Source: Actinobacteria bacterium UBA6100
GTDB taxonomy: Bacteria; Actinomycetota; Coriobacteriia; Anaerosomatales; Anaerosomataceae
Assembly (NCBI GenBank): GCA_002423585.1
Contig: DIWS01000009.1
Location: forward strand, 478 to 64,477
Reading direction: 5' to 3'
Length of the DNA: 64,000 bases
Below, one piece after another: positions 1 to 8,054 of the stretch. The first letter of the stretch is position 1, and each line of letters starts with the position of its first letter. The notes beneath the pieces were generated by a model, which searched no databases, had not been told where the DNA came from, and worked only from the letters and a program-made list of their open reading frames with translations. Made by a program: the position numbers and the translations under genes.

Positions 1-25
1 CCTTTTCGGTGAAGCGTTCGAACAT
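1..25 (-). CDS. clpC: ClpC ATPase, first codons only (runs off the left edge)
   Basis: Only the first eight codons are inside the window; they read MFERFTEK, the usual opening of the ClpC AAA+ unfoldase, which feeds substrates to the ClpP protease. A good ribosome-binding site (AGGAG) lies 9 bases before the ATG. The gene follows lysS in the same direction, an arrangement common in Actinobacteria and Firmicutes. The identification rests on this short N-terminus plus gene order, so it is likely but not proven. Confidence 0.65.
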
Positions 26-143
26 CTCGGGTCACTCCTATCGTGAGCGCCACACGTGACGCATCGGGATTCGCACGCCTATTCTACCCCGCCCCGTGAC
101 ACGGGGCGAAGTGTACGCGCGTCGAAGCAAGCGTGATGCCATG

Positions 144-170
144 GGATGTGAGCGCTCGGCACTCACATCC
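144..170 (-). terminator. Hairpin after lysS
   Basis: A perfect 9-bp inverted repeat (GGATGTGAG / CTCACATCC) with a 9-base loop lies 24 bases past the lysS stop. A second hairpin (CGCCCCG / CGGGGCG, 90-108) follows before clpC. Neither has a clear U-tract, so factor-independent termination is only possible; they may also be processing sites between lysS and clpC. Confidence 0.4.
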
Positions 171-193
171 GGGCGCGGTGTCGGCTGCGGCGC

Positions 194-1693
194 CTAAGCC
201 TCGGGGCGCATGTGCGGGAAAAGGAGGACGTCACGGATCGACGCACTGTCGGTGAGCAGCATCACCAGACGGTCGATGCCGATCCCGAGCCCTCCGGCCG
301 GCGGCATCCCGTACTCCTGGGCACGCAGGTAGTCCTCATCGACCCACATCGCCTCGTCGTCGCCGGCGTCCTTTGCGGCAGCCTGCGCCTCGAAACGCCC
401 GCGCTGATCGGCAGGATCGATGAGTTCGGAGAACGCATTCGCGAACTCACGGCCGGTCACGATGAGCTCGAACCGGTCGGTGAGCATAGGATCGGCATCG
501 TTGCGCCGTGCGAGCGGCGATGTCTCGGCGGGATAGAGCGTCACGAACGTCGGCTCGTTCAGCGAGTGCTCCACGAGCTTCTCGAACAGCTCGGTGAGCA
601 GCTTGCCCGGGCCCCACCCGGCATCGACCGGAACGTCGTGACGGGCGCACTCGGCTCGAAGGTCCGCGAGCGGCGTGTGAACCGACAGTTCACGGCCTGC
701 GGCCTCGCTCACCAGCTCGGCCATGGGCGCCTGCCGCCACGGCGACGCGAGCGTTACGGCTGTGCCCTGGTACTCCAGCTCAAGCGTGCCGAGGACCTGG
801 AGCGCCACGGTGGTGATGAGCGACTCGGTGAGCTCGCGCATCGTCTCCATGTTCCCGAAGGCCTGATACGCCTCGAGCATGGTGAACTCCGGGTTGTGGC
901 GCGGCGACATGCCCTCGTTGCGGAACGAGCGATTGATCTCGAAGACGCGCTCGAAACCGCCCACGAGCAGCCGCTTGAGATAGAGCTCCGGCGCGATGCG
1001 CAGATACAGGTCCATGTCGAGCGCGTTGTGGTGTGTCACGAAGGGGCGCGCGGTGGCACCACCGGGGATCGGCTGCAGCATCGGCGTCTCGACCTCGAGG
1101 AAGCCGCGTCCAGCCATGAACGCCCGTATCGCCGAGATCACGGCGAAGCGGGTCTCGAAGACCGCCCGGACCTCGGGATTGGCGATCAGGTCCACGTAGC
1201 GCTGACGGTAGCGGGTCTCCGTGTCCGAGAGTCCGTGGTACTTCTCGGGCAACGGACGCACCGACTTGGAGAGGAGGAGCACCTCGCTGGGCGATACGGA
1301 CAGCTCGCCCCGGCGCGTGCGCAGGACCGTACCGGTGGCGCCGACCCAGTCGCCGAGATCGAGGTCGCAGGCGGACGCGTAGGCCTCATCACCGAGGACG
1401 TTGGGACGGCAGAAGAGCTGGAGTTCGCCGGAGGCGTCCCTGATCACGAGGAAGAGGACCTTGCCCTGATCGCGCTTGGCGACGACCCGGCCGGCCACGC
1501 TGACGACTTCGGAGGTCTCGGCGCCGGCCTCCAACCCCGCGTGCGCCTCGGCGATGTCCGCAACCAGCGCGCTGCGCTCGAAGGAGTCCCGGTAGGGTTC
1601 GATGGCGGCACGGCGGAGGGCGGCTACCTTGGCCAGACGGACTGCGACTGCGTCCTCGGCCGGAGCGGCACCTGTACTCGGTTCGTCCGACAT
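194..1693 (-). CDS. lysS: Lysyl-tRNA synthetase, class II
   Basis: Charges tRNA-Lys with lysine in the cytoplasm. At 499 aa it has the normal bacterial class II LysRS length. An N-terminal OB-fold anticodon-binding domain (about residues 60-165) precedes the catalytic core, with motif 2 seen as FRNEGMSPRHNPEFT and motif 3 as GLGIGIDRLVMLL near the C-terminus. It ends DVLLFPHMRPEA, typical of the family. The ATG is 9 bases after the greA stop, so greA-lysS-clpC is probably one operon. Confident. Confidence 0.97.
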   Translation of the reverse strand: MSDEPSTGAAPAEDAVAVRLAKVAALRRAAIEPYRDSFERSALVADIAEAHAGLEAGAETSEVVSVAGRVVAKRDQGKVLFLVIRDASGELQLFCRPNVLGDEAYASACDLDLGDWVGATGTVLRTRRGELSVSPSEVLLLSKSVRPLPEKYHGLSDTETRYRQRYVDLIANPEVRAVFETRFAVISAIRAFMAGRGFLEVETPMLQPIPGGATARPFVTHHNALDMDLYLRIAPELYLKRLLVGGFERVFEINRSFRNEGMSPRHNPEFTMLEAYQAFGNMETMRELTESLITTVALQVLGTLELEYQGTAVTLASPWRQAPMAELVSEAAGRELSVHTPLADLRAECARHDVPVDAGWGPGKLLTELFEKLVEHSLNEPTFVTLYPAETSPLARRNDADPMLTDRFELIVTGREFANAFSELIDPADQRGRFEAQAAAKDAGDDEAMWVDEDYLRAQEYGMPPAGGLGIGIDRLVMLLTDSASIRDVLLFPHMRPEA

Positions 1694-1702
1694 GGTCCCC
1701 CG

Positions 1703-2176
1703 CTACTTGGAGATGGACACGACCTCATACTCGATGACAGCGCCACGCGGGGTCGTGACCTTGACGACGTCACCCTTCTTCGCGCCGATGACCGCCTGGC
1801 CCACGGGTGACTCATTGGAGATGCGATTGTTCGTCGGATCCGCTTCGGCGGAGCCGACAAGCTGGTAGACGAACGTCTCATCCGCTGCGACATCGCGCAG
1901 GTGCACGCGGGCGCCGAGTCCGACCCGGCTGTGACTCTTAGGAGACTCGATGATGGTCGCGTTCGAGAGGATCTGGCTGATCTCGGCGATGCGACTCTCG
2001 ACCCACGCCTGCTCGTTCTTGGCGTCGTCATACTCGGAGTTCTCCGAGATATCGCCGAAATCCTTGGCCTCGCGGATTCGCTCTCCGACCTCGCGGCGCC
2101 TGACGGTCTCGAGATGGAGCAGCTCCTCCTCGAGGCGTGTCTGACCCTCGGGCGTGAGCGCGATCTCCTTTTGCAT
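1703..2176 (-). CDS. greA: Transcription elongation factor GreA
   Basis: Rescues backtracked RNA polymerase by stimulating transcript cleavage. 157 aa, normal length. The N-terminal coiled coil opens MQKEIALTPEGQTRLEEEL and is followed by the C-terminal globular domain with GARVHL and SNESPVGQAVIGAKKGD. A longer reading frame exists upstream, but this ATG has an AGGAG site 6-7 bases before it and matches the start of known GreA proteins. First gene of the greA-lysS(-clpC) operon. Confidence 0.96.
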   Translation of the reverse strand: MQKEIALTPEGQTRLEEELLHLETVRRREVGERIREAKDFGDISENSEYDDAKNEQAWVESRIAEISQILSNATIIESPKSHSRVGLGARVHLRDVAADETFVYQLVGSAEADPTNNRISNESPVGQAVIGAKKGDVVKVTTPRGAVIEYEVVSISK

Positions 2177-2292
2177 CTGACACTCCTGTACATCGGTTGA
2201 ACGGGCGGCGGCGATAGAGAGGTGCGGGACCACCCGCGATTGGCTCACGAGAGTATAGCCGCGCCTGTTGACCGACACAAGCAAGAACGCAC

Positions 2293-2314
2293 GAGGGCAC
2301 CCGCAGGTGCCCTC
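2293..2314 (-). terminator. Terminator-like hairpin after tatA
   Basis: Perfect 9-bp stem GAGGGCACC / GGTGCCCTC with a CGCA tetraloop, 26 bases beyond the tatA stop. On the minus strand it is followed by a moderately T-rich stretch (GTTCTTGCTTG). It separates tatA from the greA promoter region. Confidence 0.6.
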
Positions 2315-2339
2315 GATGCATATGCTCTGCGGCGTAAGG

Positions 2340-2558
2340 TCACTCGTCCGCGGGCGTCTCGGGCTTCTCGGCCTGCTTGGAAGCGGTGCCGCTGCCATCA
2401 AGCTCGTTCATTCCCTCGTCCATGCCCTCTTTGAGGGCCTTCGCCGATTTGCCGAACATCTTCGCCAGCTTCGGCAGCTGCGTGGGGCCGAACAGCAGAA
2501 GCACGACCGCCAGGATGGCCCAGATCTCCCAGCCGCCTGGCATACCGAATGCCGCCAT
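2340..2558 (-). CDS. tatA: Sec-independent protein translocase subunit TatA
   Basis: Pore-forming subunit of the twin-arginine translocase, which exports folded proteins across the membrane. 72 aa: one N-terminal membrane helix (WEIWAILAVVLLLFG), the FGP hinge, then an amphipathic helix (KLAKMFGKSAKALKEGM) and a charged tail, the classic TatA/E layout. The start has AAGGAGG 6 bases upstream. No tatC lies in the window. At least one plausible Tat substrate does (the nitroreductase-like protein at 57.9 kb). Confidence 0.93.
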   Translation of the reverse strand: MAAFGMPGGWEIWAILAVVLLLFGPTQLPKLAKMFGKSAKALKEGMDEGMNELDGSGTASKQAEKPETPADE

Positions 2559-2634
2559 GTGATCCTCCTTGACTCCAGGCCCTCGCCGATGAGCACAGGG
2601 CCAGCACGAACGAACGACAGCTTACCATCTACGA

Positions 2635-3294
2635 CTATACCCGCGCCACGCCCTCCCGGCGCGAGAGGTAGTAGAGCGTGTGGAGGAGCTCCTGCACCGG
2701 ATCGGTGTTGTGCAGCATGACGCCGTCGGGCACCGCCACTATCACCGGTGTGTAGTTGAGTATCACGCGCACGCCCGCACCCACGAGCCGGTCGGTGACC
2801 GTCTGGGCCGCTTCCGATGGCACGGCCACCACACCGATACGGATGTCCTGGGCGCGAAGCGTGACATCGAGTTGCTCGATAGACTGCACCACGATGTCGC
2901 CGATCCGTGCACCGGTCTTCGCCGGATCGTTGTCGAAGATGGCGGTCACCACGAACCCATGCTGCTTCAATCCGCTGTAACCGGCGATGGCCGAGCCCAG
3001 GTTCCCCGCCCCCACGAGCGCAAGTCGATGCACGTGGTCCGACCCGAGGATCCTCTGGATCTGCTCCACCAGCGTACCGATGTCGTAGCCGACCCCACGC
3101 TTGCCGAACGACCCGAAATGCGTGAGATCGCGCCGGATCTGCGCGGGGTTGACCGAAGTGAGCTGACCGAGCCTCGCCGATGACACCGTGCCCGCGCCCT
3201 CGGCACGCAGCTGGATGAGGACGTTGAGATACGCCGGAAGGCGCTCGATCACGCCCTCGGGAATCGCCGACCGATCACGCTTCGATACCGTCAT
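2635..3294 (-). CDS. rex: Redox-sensing transcriptional repressor Rex
   Basis: Senses the NADH/NAD+ ratio and represses fermentation and respiration genes when NADH is low. 219 aa, usual length. An N-terminal winged helix (residues about 1-80, with SSARLGQLTSVNPAQIRRDL) precedes a Rossmann domain with LALVGAGNLGSAIAGY (GxGxxG) and FDNDPAKTG. The frame is open further upstream, but MTVSKRDRS is the natural N-terminus; its Shine-Dalgarno is a weak GGGGACGGGG. Fits an anaerobe that must balance NADH. Confidence 0.95.
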   Translation of the reverse strand: MTVSKRDRSAIPEGVIERLPAYLNVLIQLRAEGAGTVSSARLGQLTSVNPAQIRRDLTHFGSFGKRGVGYDIGTLVEQIQRILGSDHVHRLALVGAGNLGSAIAGYSGLKQHGFVVTAIFDNDPAKTGARIGDIVVQSIEQLDVTLRAQDIRIGVVAVPSEAAQTVTDRLVGAGVRVILNYTPVIVAVPDGVMLHNTDPVQELLHTLYYLSRREGVARV

Positions 3295-3401
3295 TGCCCC
3301 GTCCCCACATCGTGTGTTTGCGACAATGTACTCCCGAGTTACAAACTCATACAAGCCCCGAGCTCGGGAATGTTCGATGCGGGGATAACCCGCCAGCACC
3401 C

Positions 3402-4199
3402 CTAGAAGGACGCGCCCTCAAGGGCGGTGGCGCAGACGCACGGGCGCTCTGCGGGGAGTGCCGGGATCATTGCGAACAGCAGGTCCTTCACCTTCTGGTT
3501 GCTGGCCGCGAACATGCGCACGACTTCTTCATTGGTCACCGGCGCCTCGAGACCTTCGACCCCGGCGTCGTGGTCGGTGATGATCGAGATGTTGCAGTAG
3601 CACATCTCAAGCTCCCGGGCGAGATGCGCCTCGGGATACTGCGTCATGTTGATGACCTCCCATCCCTGGGTGGCGAACCACCGCGACTCGGATCTCGTCG
3701 AGAATCGCGGGCCCTGGATCACGACGACCGTCCCGTGCTCATGCACGCAGATCCCCAGCTCGCGGCACTTCTCCGCGGCGATCGCACGCATGGTCGGACA
3801 GTACGGATCCGCCGAGGAGACGTGCGTGGTCGTGGGACCGTCGTAGAAGGTGTCCTTGCGACCCGAGGTCCGGTCGACGAACTGATCGCAGATGACGAAC
3901 TCGCCGGGCTTGATGCGCGCCTGCAGAGAGCCGCACGCGTTCGGGCCGATGATGCGCGTGACGCCGAGCTCCTTCATCGCCCAGACGTTCGCGCGATAGT
4001 TGATCATGTGCGGAGGAAGCGTGTGCTTGCTGCCGTGACGCGGGAGGAACGCCACACTCCGACCGCCGATCTCGCCGACCATGAGCGAGTCGGAAGGGGC
4101 ACCGTAGGGCGTGTCGACACGCACCTCGACCGGATTCTCGAGCAGTGAATAGAAGCCACTTCCGCCAAACACGCCGATCTCCGCTCTGAGATAGGTCAT
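3402..4199 (-). CDS. mtnP: S-methyl-5'-thioadenosine phosphorylase
   Basis: Cleaves methylthioadenosine (or another 6-oxo/6-aminopurine nucleoside) with phosphate, giving free base and sugar-1-phosphate. 265 aa, usual size. Family features: GVFGGSGFY at the N-terminus, FLPRHGSKHTLPPHMINYRAN (phosphate and substrate loop), NACGSLQ, and INMTQYPEAHLARELEMCY followed by TDHDAG. The start has AAGGAG 7 bases upstream, so the longer frame is not used. The S-adenosylmethionine hydrolase two genes upstream makes adenosine, so both may serve SAM-derived nucleoside salvage (inference). Confidence 0.93.
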   Translation of the reverse strand: MTYLRAEIGVFGGSGFYSLLENPVEVRVDTPYGAPSDSLMVGEIGGRSVAFLPRHGSKHTLPPHMINYRANVWAMKELGVTRIIGPNACGSLQARIKPGEFVICDQFVDRTSGRKDTFYDGPTTTHVSSADPYCPTMRAIAAEKCRELGICVHEHGTVVVIQGPRFSTRSESRWFATQGWEVINMTQYPEAHLARELEMCYCNISIITDHDAGVEGLEAPVTNEEVVRMFAASNQKVKDLLFAMIPALPAERPCVCATALEGASF

Positions 4200-4276
4200 C
4201 GCTCGCTCCTTGCGCCCCTGCCGGTCCGATTCATGGCGATACACCACCCGAGGATTGTAGCCCAAGGAGACCCCTG

Positions 4277-5278
4277 TCAGGCAGTGAGTGCGTACTGGCC
4301 CTCCTCGAAAGGAATGCTCCGCCGGTCATCCTCGGCGGCCCGCGGCGCCCACAGGGGACGACGGAAGAGGTTGTCGGCATCCGTCCAGGGCTCGTCCACC
4401 CGTCCGGCCGCGGCCGCGGCGGCGATGAAGCCGGCCGTCTTCGCATCCAGATTGTCCGCATGATGCAGCATGAGCGCCTCGAGCGTGCACGGCCGCTTCG
4501 GTGAGCCCCACTCCAGCTCGCCGTGATGCGCGAGAAGGACGTGAGACAGGCGTGTCGCCACTTCGTGAGGGACCGCGTCGCCCAGGACATCGATCGCGAC
4601 ACGCACCCGGCGCTCACCGAGCATGACGTGGCCGATCATCCGGCCCTCATCGGTGTACTCGATGCCGGTGGTGCACTGAAGCTCATCGACTTTGCCGATG
4701 TCGTGCAGCAGAGCGCCTGCGAGCAGGAGATCGACGTCAGCATGGGGGTAGAGGTCACATAGTGCCCGACACAACGTGGCAACCCCCACCGTGTGCTCGA
4801 GCAATCCGCCGATGTACGCATGGTGGTAGCTCTGCGAGGCGGGCCACGCCGTGAAGCGCTTCATGAACCCGGTCTCGGAGAAGACACGCCGAACCACTGC
4901 CGAAAGCGCCGGGTCACCGACCGCTTTCACCAGAGCGCGAAGCTCAGCCACCAGTTCGCCCGAGTCCCTTGTCCCTGACGGTAGAAGATCCGAGGGGTCG
5001 TACTGTCGCACCGGTCGCATCCGCTCGGCGGATATGCGCAGAAGTCCACGGTACGCTGTGACCGTCCCACTCACCCGGACTACCGAACCGACAGGCACCT
5101 CGGCGGCGCCACCCTGTGGGCGGAACATGATGCCGCCGATCCGCCCGGTCCGATCCGCGAATTCAAGCGCGAGGTAAGGATCGCCCGTTCGGGCGATCCT
5201 GGTCTCCTTACCCTTGAGCGCGAACACCGAGTCCACGCGATCGCCATCTGTCAACGCCGCGATGAACTGCCGACCCAT
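4277..5278 (-). CDS. YhaM-like 3'-5' exoribonuclease / OB-HD protein
   Basis: An N-terminal OB-fold nucleic-acid-binding domain (residues about 10-95) is joined to an HD phosphohydrolase domain with SYHHAYIGGLLEHTVGVA and AGALLHDIGKVDEL, the metal ligands of the HD superfamily, and a later LLAHHGELEWGSPK. This order is that of Bacillus YhaM, a 3'-5' exoribonuclease also called CMP-binding factor. 333 aa matches. It lies 77 bases from mtnP in the same direction. Activity is inferred from family. Confidence 0.88.
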   Translation of the reverse strand: MGRQFIAALTDGDRVDSVFALKGKETRIARTGDPYLALEFADRTGRIGGIMFRPQGGAAEVPVGSVVRVSGTVTAYRGLLRISAERMRPVRQYDPSDLLPSGTRDSGELVAELRALVKAVGDPALSAVVRRVFSETGFMKRFTAWPASQSYHHAYIGGLLEHTVGVATLCRALCDLYPHADVDLLLAGALLHDIGKVDELQCTTGIEYTDEGRMIGHVMLGERRVRVAIDVLGDAVPHEVATRLSHVLLAHHGELEWGSPKRPCTLEALMLHHADNLDAKTAGFIAAAAAAGRVDEPWTDADNLFRRPLWAPRAAEDDRRSIPFEEGQYALTA

Positions 5279-5345
5279 TTCGCACCTCCGCTGTCACATC
5301 CACTTGAGATGGGGACAGCGTAGCGGGGCGCTCTGACACGGCACC

Positions 5346-6152
5346 CTACGGCAGGGCGCGCAGACGGGTCACCATGCCCGGCTCGACGCCGTACCGCTCG
5401 GCGGCGCTCTCGAGGCGGACGGAGATGGTCAGCCAGCCGGAGGAATCGATAAGCGCGACGGGCTCCCCTTCGGCCACATCGCTAAAGGTGCCGCCGAAGG
5501 GGACGTCCATCAGCGTGTGCCCGAAGGCGAGTTCGATGCGCCCACGATCGAGCCTGCGTTCCGCGACATCATCGGCGGAGACTGCGAGACGGATCGAGCC
5601 GAAGCGATCGATATCGATGACCTCGGCCACCATCACGTCGCCCTCGAGGTGCCCGGGTGTGAACGGCGGCGCAGCGAGTGTCGCGGGGTCGATGGTCAGC
5701 CCGAACGCGGTGACATCAACGCTGCAGGCGAGCAGCGCGGCTGCGGGGGCGAGAACGTCACGTGCGTGGAACGTCGCGAGCGGGGCGTGGAAGTCGAGGC
5801 GTGCGGCATCGATCGCAAACGCTCGCTCCACGCCGCCACCACGCCAGGTCGCCGGGATAAGCACGCCGTTGTCGGGGCCAACGAGCACGGTCCCACGTGT
5901 GGTCACAAGCACCAGATCGCGCCTGTCGCCGCCGACTCCGGGATCGACGACCACGAGGTGTATGGCATCCGGCAGCTGCCACGCCCCCGAGGCCGCCACG
6001 GCCGCAGCCTTCCGGACATCGTACGGTGCGATATCGTGTGCCAGGTCGACAACCCGGACCTGCGGGCACGCACGGTGTATGACGGCGTGACAGACGCCCA
6101 CCCAGGCGTCACCGGTGCCAAAATCGGACGTGAAGCAGATTATGGAGGACAT
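5346..6152 (-). CDS. S-adenosyl-L-methionine hydrolase (adenosine-forming), DUF62 family
   Basis: Uses an activated water to split SAM into adenosine and methionine; the same fold includes fluorinase and chlorinase. 268 aa. Seen here: ICFTSDFGTGDAWVG at the start, VVDPGVGGDRRDLV and VGPDNGVLIPA in the N-terminal domain, and a C-terminal beta-barrel with IDRFGSIRLA. The insertion loop characteristic of fluorinases is not evident, so a hydrolase is the better call. Its product adenosine could be handled by the nearby phosphorylase. Confidence 0.9.
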   Translation of the reverse strand: MSSIICFTSDFGTGDAWVGVCHAVIHRACPQVRVVDLAHDIAPYDVRKAAAVAASGAWQLPDAIHLVVVDPGVGGDRRDLVLVTTRGTVLVGPDNGVLIPATWRGGGVERAFAIDAARLDFHAPLATFHARDVLAPAAALLACSVDVTAFGLTIDPATLAAPPFTPGHLEGDVMVAEVIDIDRFGSIRLAVSADDVAERRLDRGRIELAFGHTLMDVPFGGTFSDVAEGEPVALIDSSGWLTISVRLESAAERYGVEPGMVTRLRALP

Positions 6153-6230
6153 ATCCCGCCTTCCGCCGAGAGAGACCCTGGTAATCGTCTACTATGGTCG
6201 CAGGACACGACCTCTGGAGGCTGAGGGACC

Positions 6231-6674
6231 ATGCATGGCCACCGCTCCATACCGGTCCTGGCGGTAATCACAGCGCTCGCACTTTCCGGATGCGCGGCGC
6301 AGGTGCGCATCACGTATATACCCGAGGGTGGAACATACACCGCCGAGGACCTTTCCCGTGCGCTCGACGAGTCGGACCCCGGTCCGGTCTCGCGAGTCGA
6401 GGCCGAGGATGTCGCCGCCAGCCGCCAGGAGACACTCGCGGACCTGCGCACCCACGGCGAAGACGCGTCACGGCTCGCCGATGTCCTGACGAGCGACTTT
6501 CCGAGCGATACCACCGCTGTTCCCTACGCTGTCGAGCTCGCCACCTTCGAAGGGGAGCCCGCCTGGATCGTCTTCGAGGCATGGGGTGACCCCGGAGAGC
6601 CCCTCTCCCACCGCCGGGTATGGGTCTTCTCCCGTGTCGACCAGTCAGTGCTGGCGGCAGACTCCACCCTCTAG
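6231..6674 (+). CDS. Small predicted lipoprotein
   Basis: 147 aa with an N-terminal signal and lipobox (ALALSGC, lipidated Cys about residue 21), so exported and anchored in the membrane. The rest (residues about 30-147) is acidic, has no recognised domain and reads like a small alpha/beta domain ending VWVFSRVDQSVLAADSTL. A GGAGG site lies upstream. Its stop overlaps the stop of the convergent gene in a CTAG tetranucleotide. Function unknown. Confidence 0.75.
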   Translation: MHGHRSIPVLAVITALALSGCAAQVRITYIPEGGTYTAEDLSRALDESDPGPVSRVEAEDVAASRQETLADLRTHGEDASRLADVLTSDFPSDTTAVPYAVELATFEGEPAWIVFEAWGDPGEPLSHRRVWVFSRVDQSVLAADSTL

Positions 6675-7051
6675 GCAGCCGAGCCACACGTCCGGCCGGT
6701 CGTCACCGATCGCGCCTCGCTGGCCGCGCGCCGGGCGTCCCAGCCTGCCGCGCACAGGTCGGCCGCGATGCTCGCCTCGACCAGCCGACGACGCGCCAGT
6801 CGGGCACCTGCATCGCCCCCTCGGACCAGTGCGCGCCTCGCGACCGCGCTGAAGTAGGCGGCGACACGCTCGCGCTCACGGCGCGTCAGTGCGCGCGCCT
6901 CCCACTCACGGAATCGTGTGCTCGTGGCCCGTGAAGCGACGACGAGATGATTGCCCTCCCCGAACTCGCGCGCCCACCACTCAGCGAGGCGGACGACCTC
7001 GTCACATAGCATCCCGCTGGCACCAAAGTCCGTCAGGGTGAGTTGCACCAT
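6671..7051 (-). CDS. Hypothetical protein
   Basis: 126 aa, Arg/Ala-rich, mostly helical, with no recognised domain. The start MVQLTLTDFGASG is chosen because a strong GAAGGAGG site lies 9 bases upstream; the open frame extends 19 codons further without such a site. Contains three Cys, not spaced as a metal site. It converges on the lipoprotein gene with a 4-bp stop/stop overlap. Confidence 0.6.
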   Translation of the reverse strand: MVQLTLTDFGASGMLCDEVVRLAEWWAREFGEGNHLVVASRATSTRFREWEARALTRRERERVAAYFSAVARRALVRGGDAGARLARRRLVEASIAADLCAAGWDARRAASEARSVTTGRTCGSAA

Positions 7052-7120
7052 GCCGATCGCCTCCTTCGAACAGATGTTCGTAGGAAGCGTACGACCCGAC
7101 TCTGACACCGCCCGGTGTGG

Positions 7121-7798
7121 CTAGAGCAGGCTCTCGGCGAACGAGCGCAGCCAGGCCGCTCCGGCCAGCTCAAGAACGGTGAGCAAGTTGGCAACGATCA
7201 GCGCGGGCCACAGATCACGCAACCGCTGAGCGCGTCGCTCGAACGGCGGCATCAAGCCGACGAACACCAGGTTGATCGCCGCGAACGTGGCGATGATCGC
7301 CACGACAAGTGCGAGCGGGTAGCCCACGCCGAGCAGCGGCATCCCCCACCGCACCAGCACGAAGCACGCAACGAGCGCCCCGAGCCATACGGCTACCTCT
7401 CGGACGCCGTGCGGGGTCCGCGCGACGCTCGGATGGACCCAGACCTGCGAGTTGAGCATCGGAAATGTGAGTGCGGCCAGGCCCCATCCTGTCCCGAGTC
7501 CGGTAGCCAGACGCAGATCGTTCGTCGACTCGCGTAGGCCCGCGTACGAGGTCACGCCATCGAAGCCCATCGCCGCGATGAACACGCCGATCACAAGCAG
7601 CACCGGCCAGTGCGGCAGATCCTGTGGACGCGACTTGCGCGCGAGCAGTGCAAGCACCAGCAGACCCAGAGCGAAGCCCAGGTAGATTCCCGTGTCCCGC
7701 GCGCATACCGGCAGCTGGTATCCACCGCCGAAGAATGACCGCTCGGGCATCTGATGGCATAGACCGTAGCCGATCGCCATGAAGAACGCGTCCAGCAC
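7121..7798 (-). CDS. DUF2085 integral membrane protein
   Basis: 225 aa with five or six membrane helices. The N-terminal signature (IGYGLCHQMPERSF...LPVCARDTGIYLG) is that of DUF2085 proteins, where the CHQ and CxRDTG residues are conserved; function is unknown. Starts at GTG with GAAGGAG 5 bases upstream. It lies 59 bases downstream of tRNA-Pro on the same strand, separated by a strong hairpin, so it may be co-transcribed or protected by a terminator. Confidence 0.85.
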   Translation of the reverse strand: MLDAFFMAIGYGLCHQMPERSFFGGGYQLPVCARDTGIYLGFALGLLVLALLARKSRPQDLPHWPVLLVIGVFIAAMGFDGVTSYAGLRESTNDLRLATGLGTGWGLAALTFPMLNSQVWVHPSVARTPHGVREVAVWLGALVACFVLVRWGMPLLGVGYPLALVVAIIATFAAINLVFVGLMPPFERRAQRLRDLWPALIVANLLTVLELAGAAWLRSFAESLL

Positions 7799-7818
7799 GG
7801 CACTCCTTCGGATACGCC

Positions 7819-7842
7819 GACAGGCCGGTCGCCCGGCCTGTC
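7819..7842 (-). terminator. Hairpin between tRNA-Pro and the DUF2085 gene
   Basis: Perfect 10-bp inverted repeat (GACAGGCCGG / CCGGCCTGTC) with a 4-base loop. It lies 14 bases after the tRNA 3' end and just before the Shine-Dalgarno of the DUF2085 gene. There is no U-tract. It may end the tRNA transcript, act in tRNA 3' processing, or shield the downstream mRNA. Confidence 0.5.
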
Positions 7843-7856
7843 AGGTGTCTCAATGA

Positions 7857-7933
7857 TGGTCGGGATGGCGGGATTCGAACCCACGACCTCTGCGTCCCGA
7901 ACGCAGCGCTCTACCAAGCTGAGCCACATCCCG
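7857..7933 (-). tRNA. tRNA-Pro (anticodon CGG)
   Basis: 77 nt including an encoded CCA. The acceptor stem CGGGATG pairs with CATCCCG, the D arm has GGCTCAGCTTGGTAGAGC, the anticodon stem is CTGCG / CGCAG with loop TTCGGGA (anticodon CGG, decoding CCG), and the T arm contains GGTTCGAATCC. All four stems pair. CCG is a frequent codon in a genome of this GC content. Confidence 0.96.
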
Positions 7934-8000
7934 TGAGCCGTTATCATACATGGTCGTTCCCGCGAGGCAAAGGGCTTGCGCCGGGTTTCTCAAACCAAAG

Positions 8001-8036
8001 AGTAGGGACCCGACCGCAAGCGGCCGGGTCCCTACT
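8001..8036 (-). terminator. Strong terminator after the multiheme cytochrome gene
   Basis: A 12-bp perfect stem (AGTAGGGACCCG / CGGGTCCCTACT) surrounds a second short CCGC/GCGG hairpin. It lies 18 bases past the cytochrome stop. On the minus strand the stem is followed by CTTTGGTTTGAG, moderately T-rich. One of the most stable hairpins in the window. Confidence 0.8.
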
Positions 8037-8054
8037 ATCACACCGTCGTAGTGC

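Noticed and set aside
212..1810. Long plus-strand ORF (532 codons) opposite lysS and greA
   Set aside because: It is antisense to two clear housekeeping genes; its Arg/His-rich product has no domain and is an artefact of high GC.
3294..3340. Possible Rex operator (TTGTCGCAAA) upstream of rex
   Set aside because: Only a half-like match to TTGTGAAAATTTTCACAA; too degenerate to call autoregulation.
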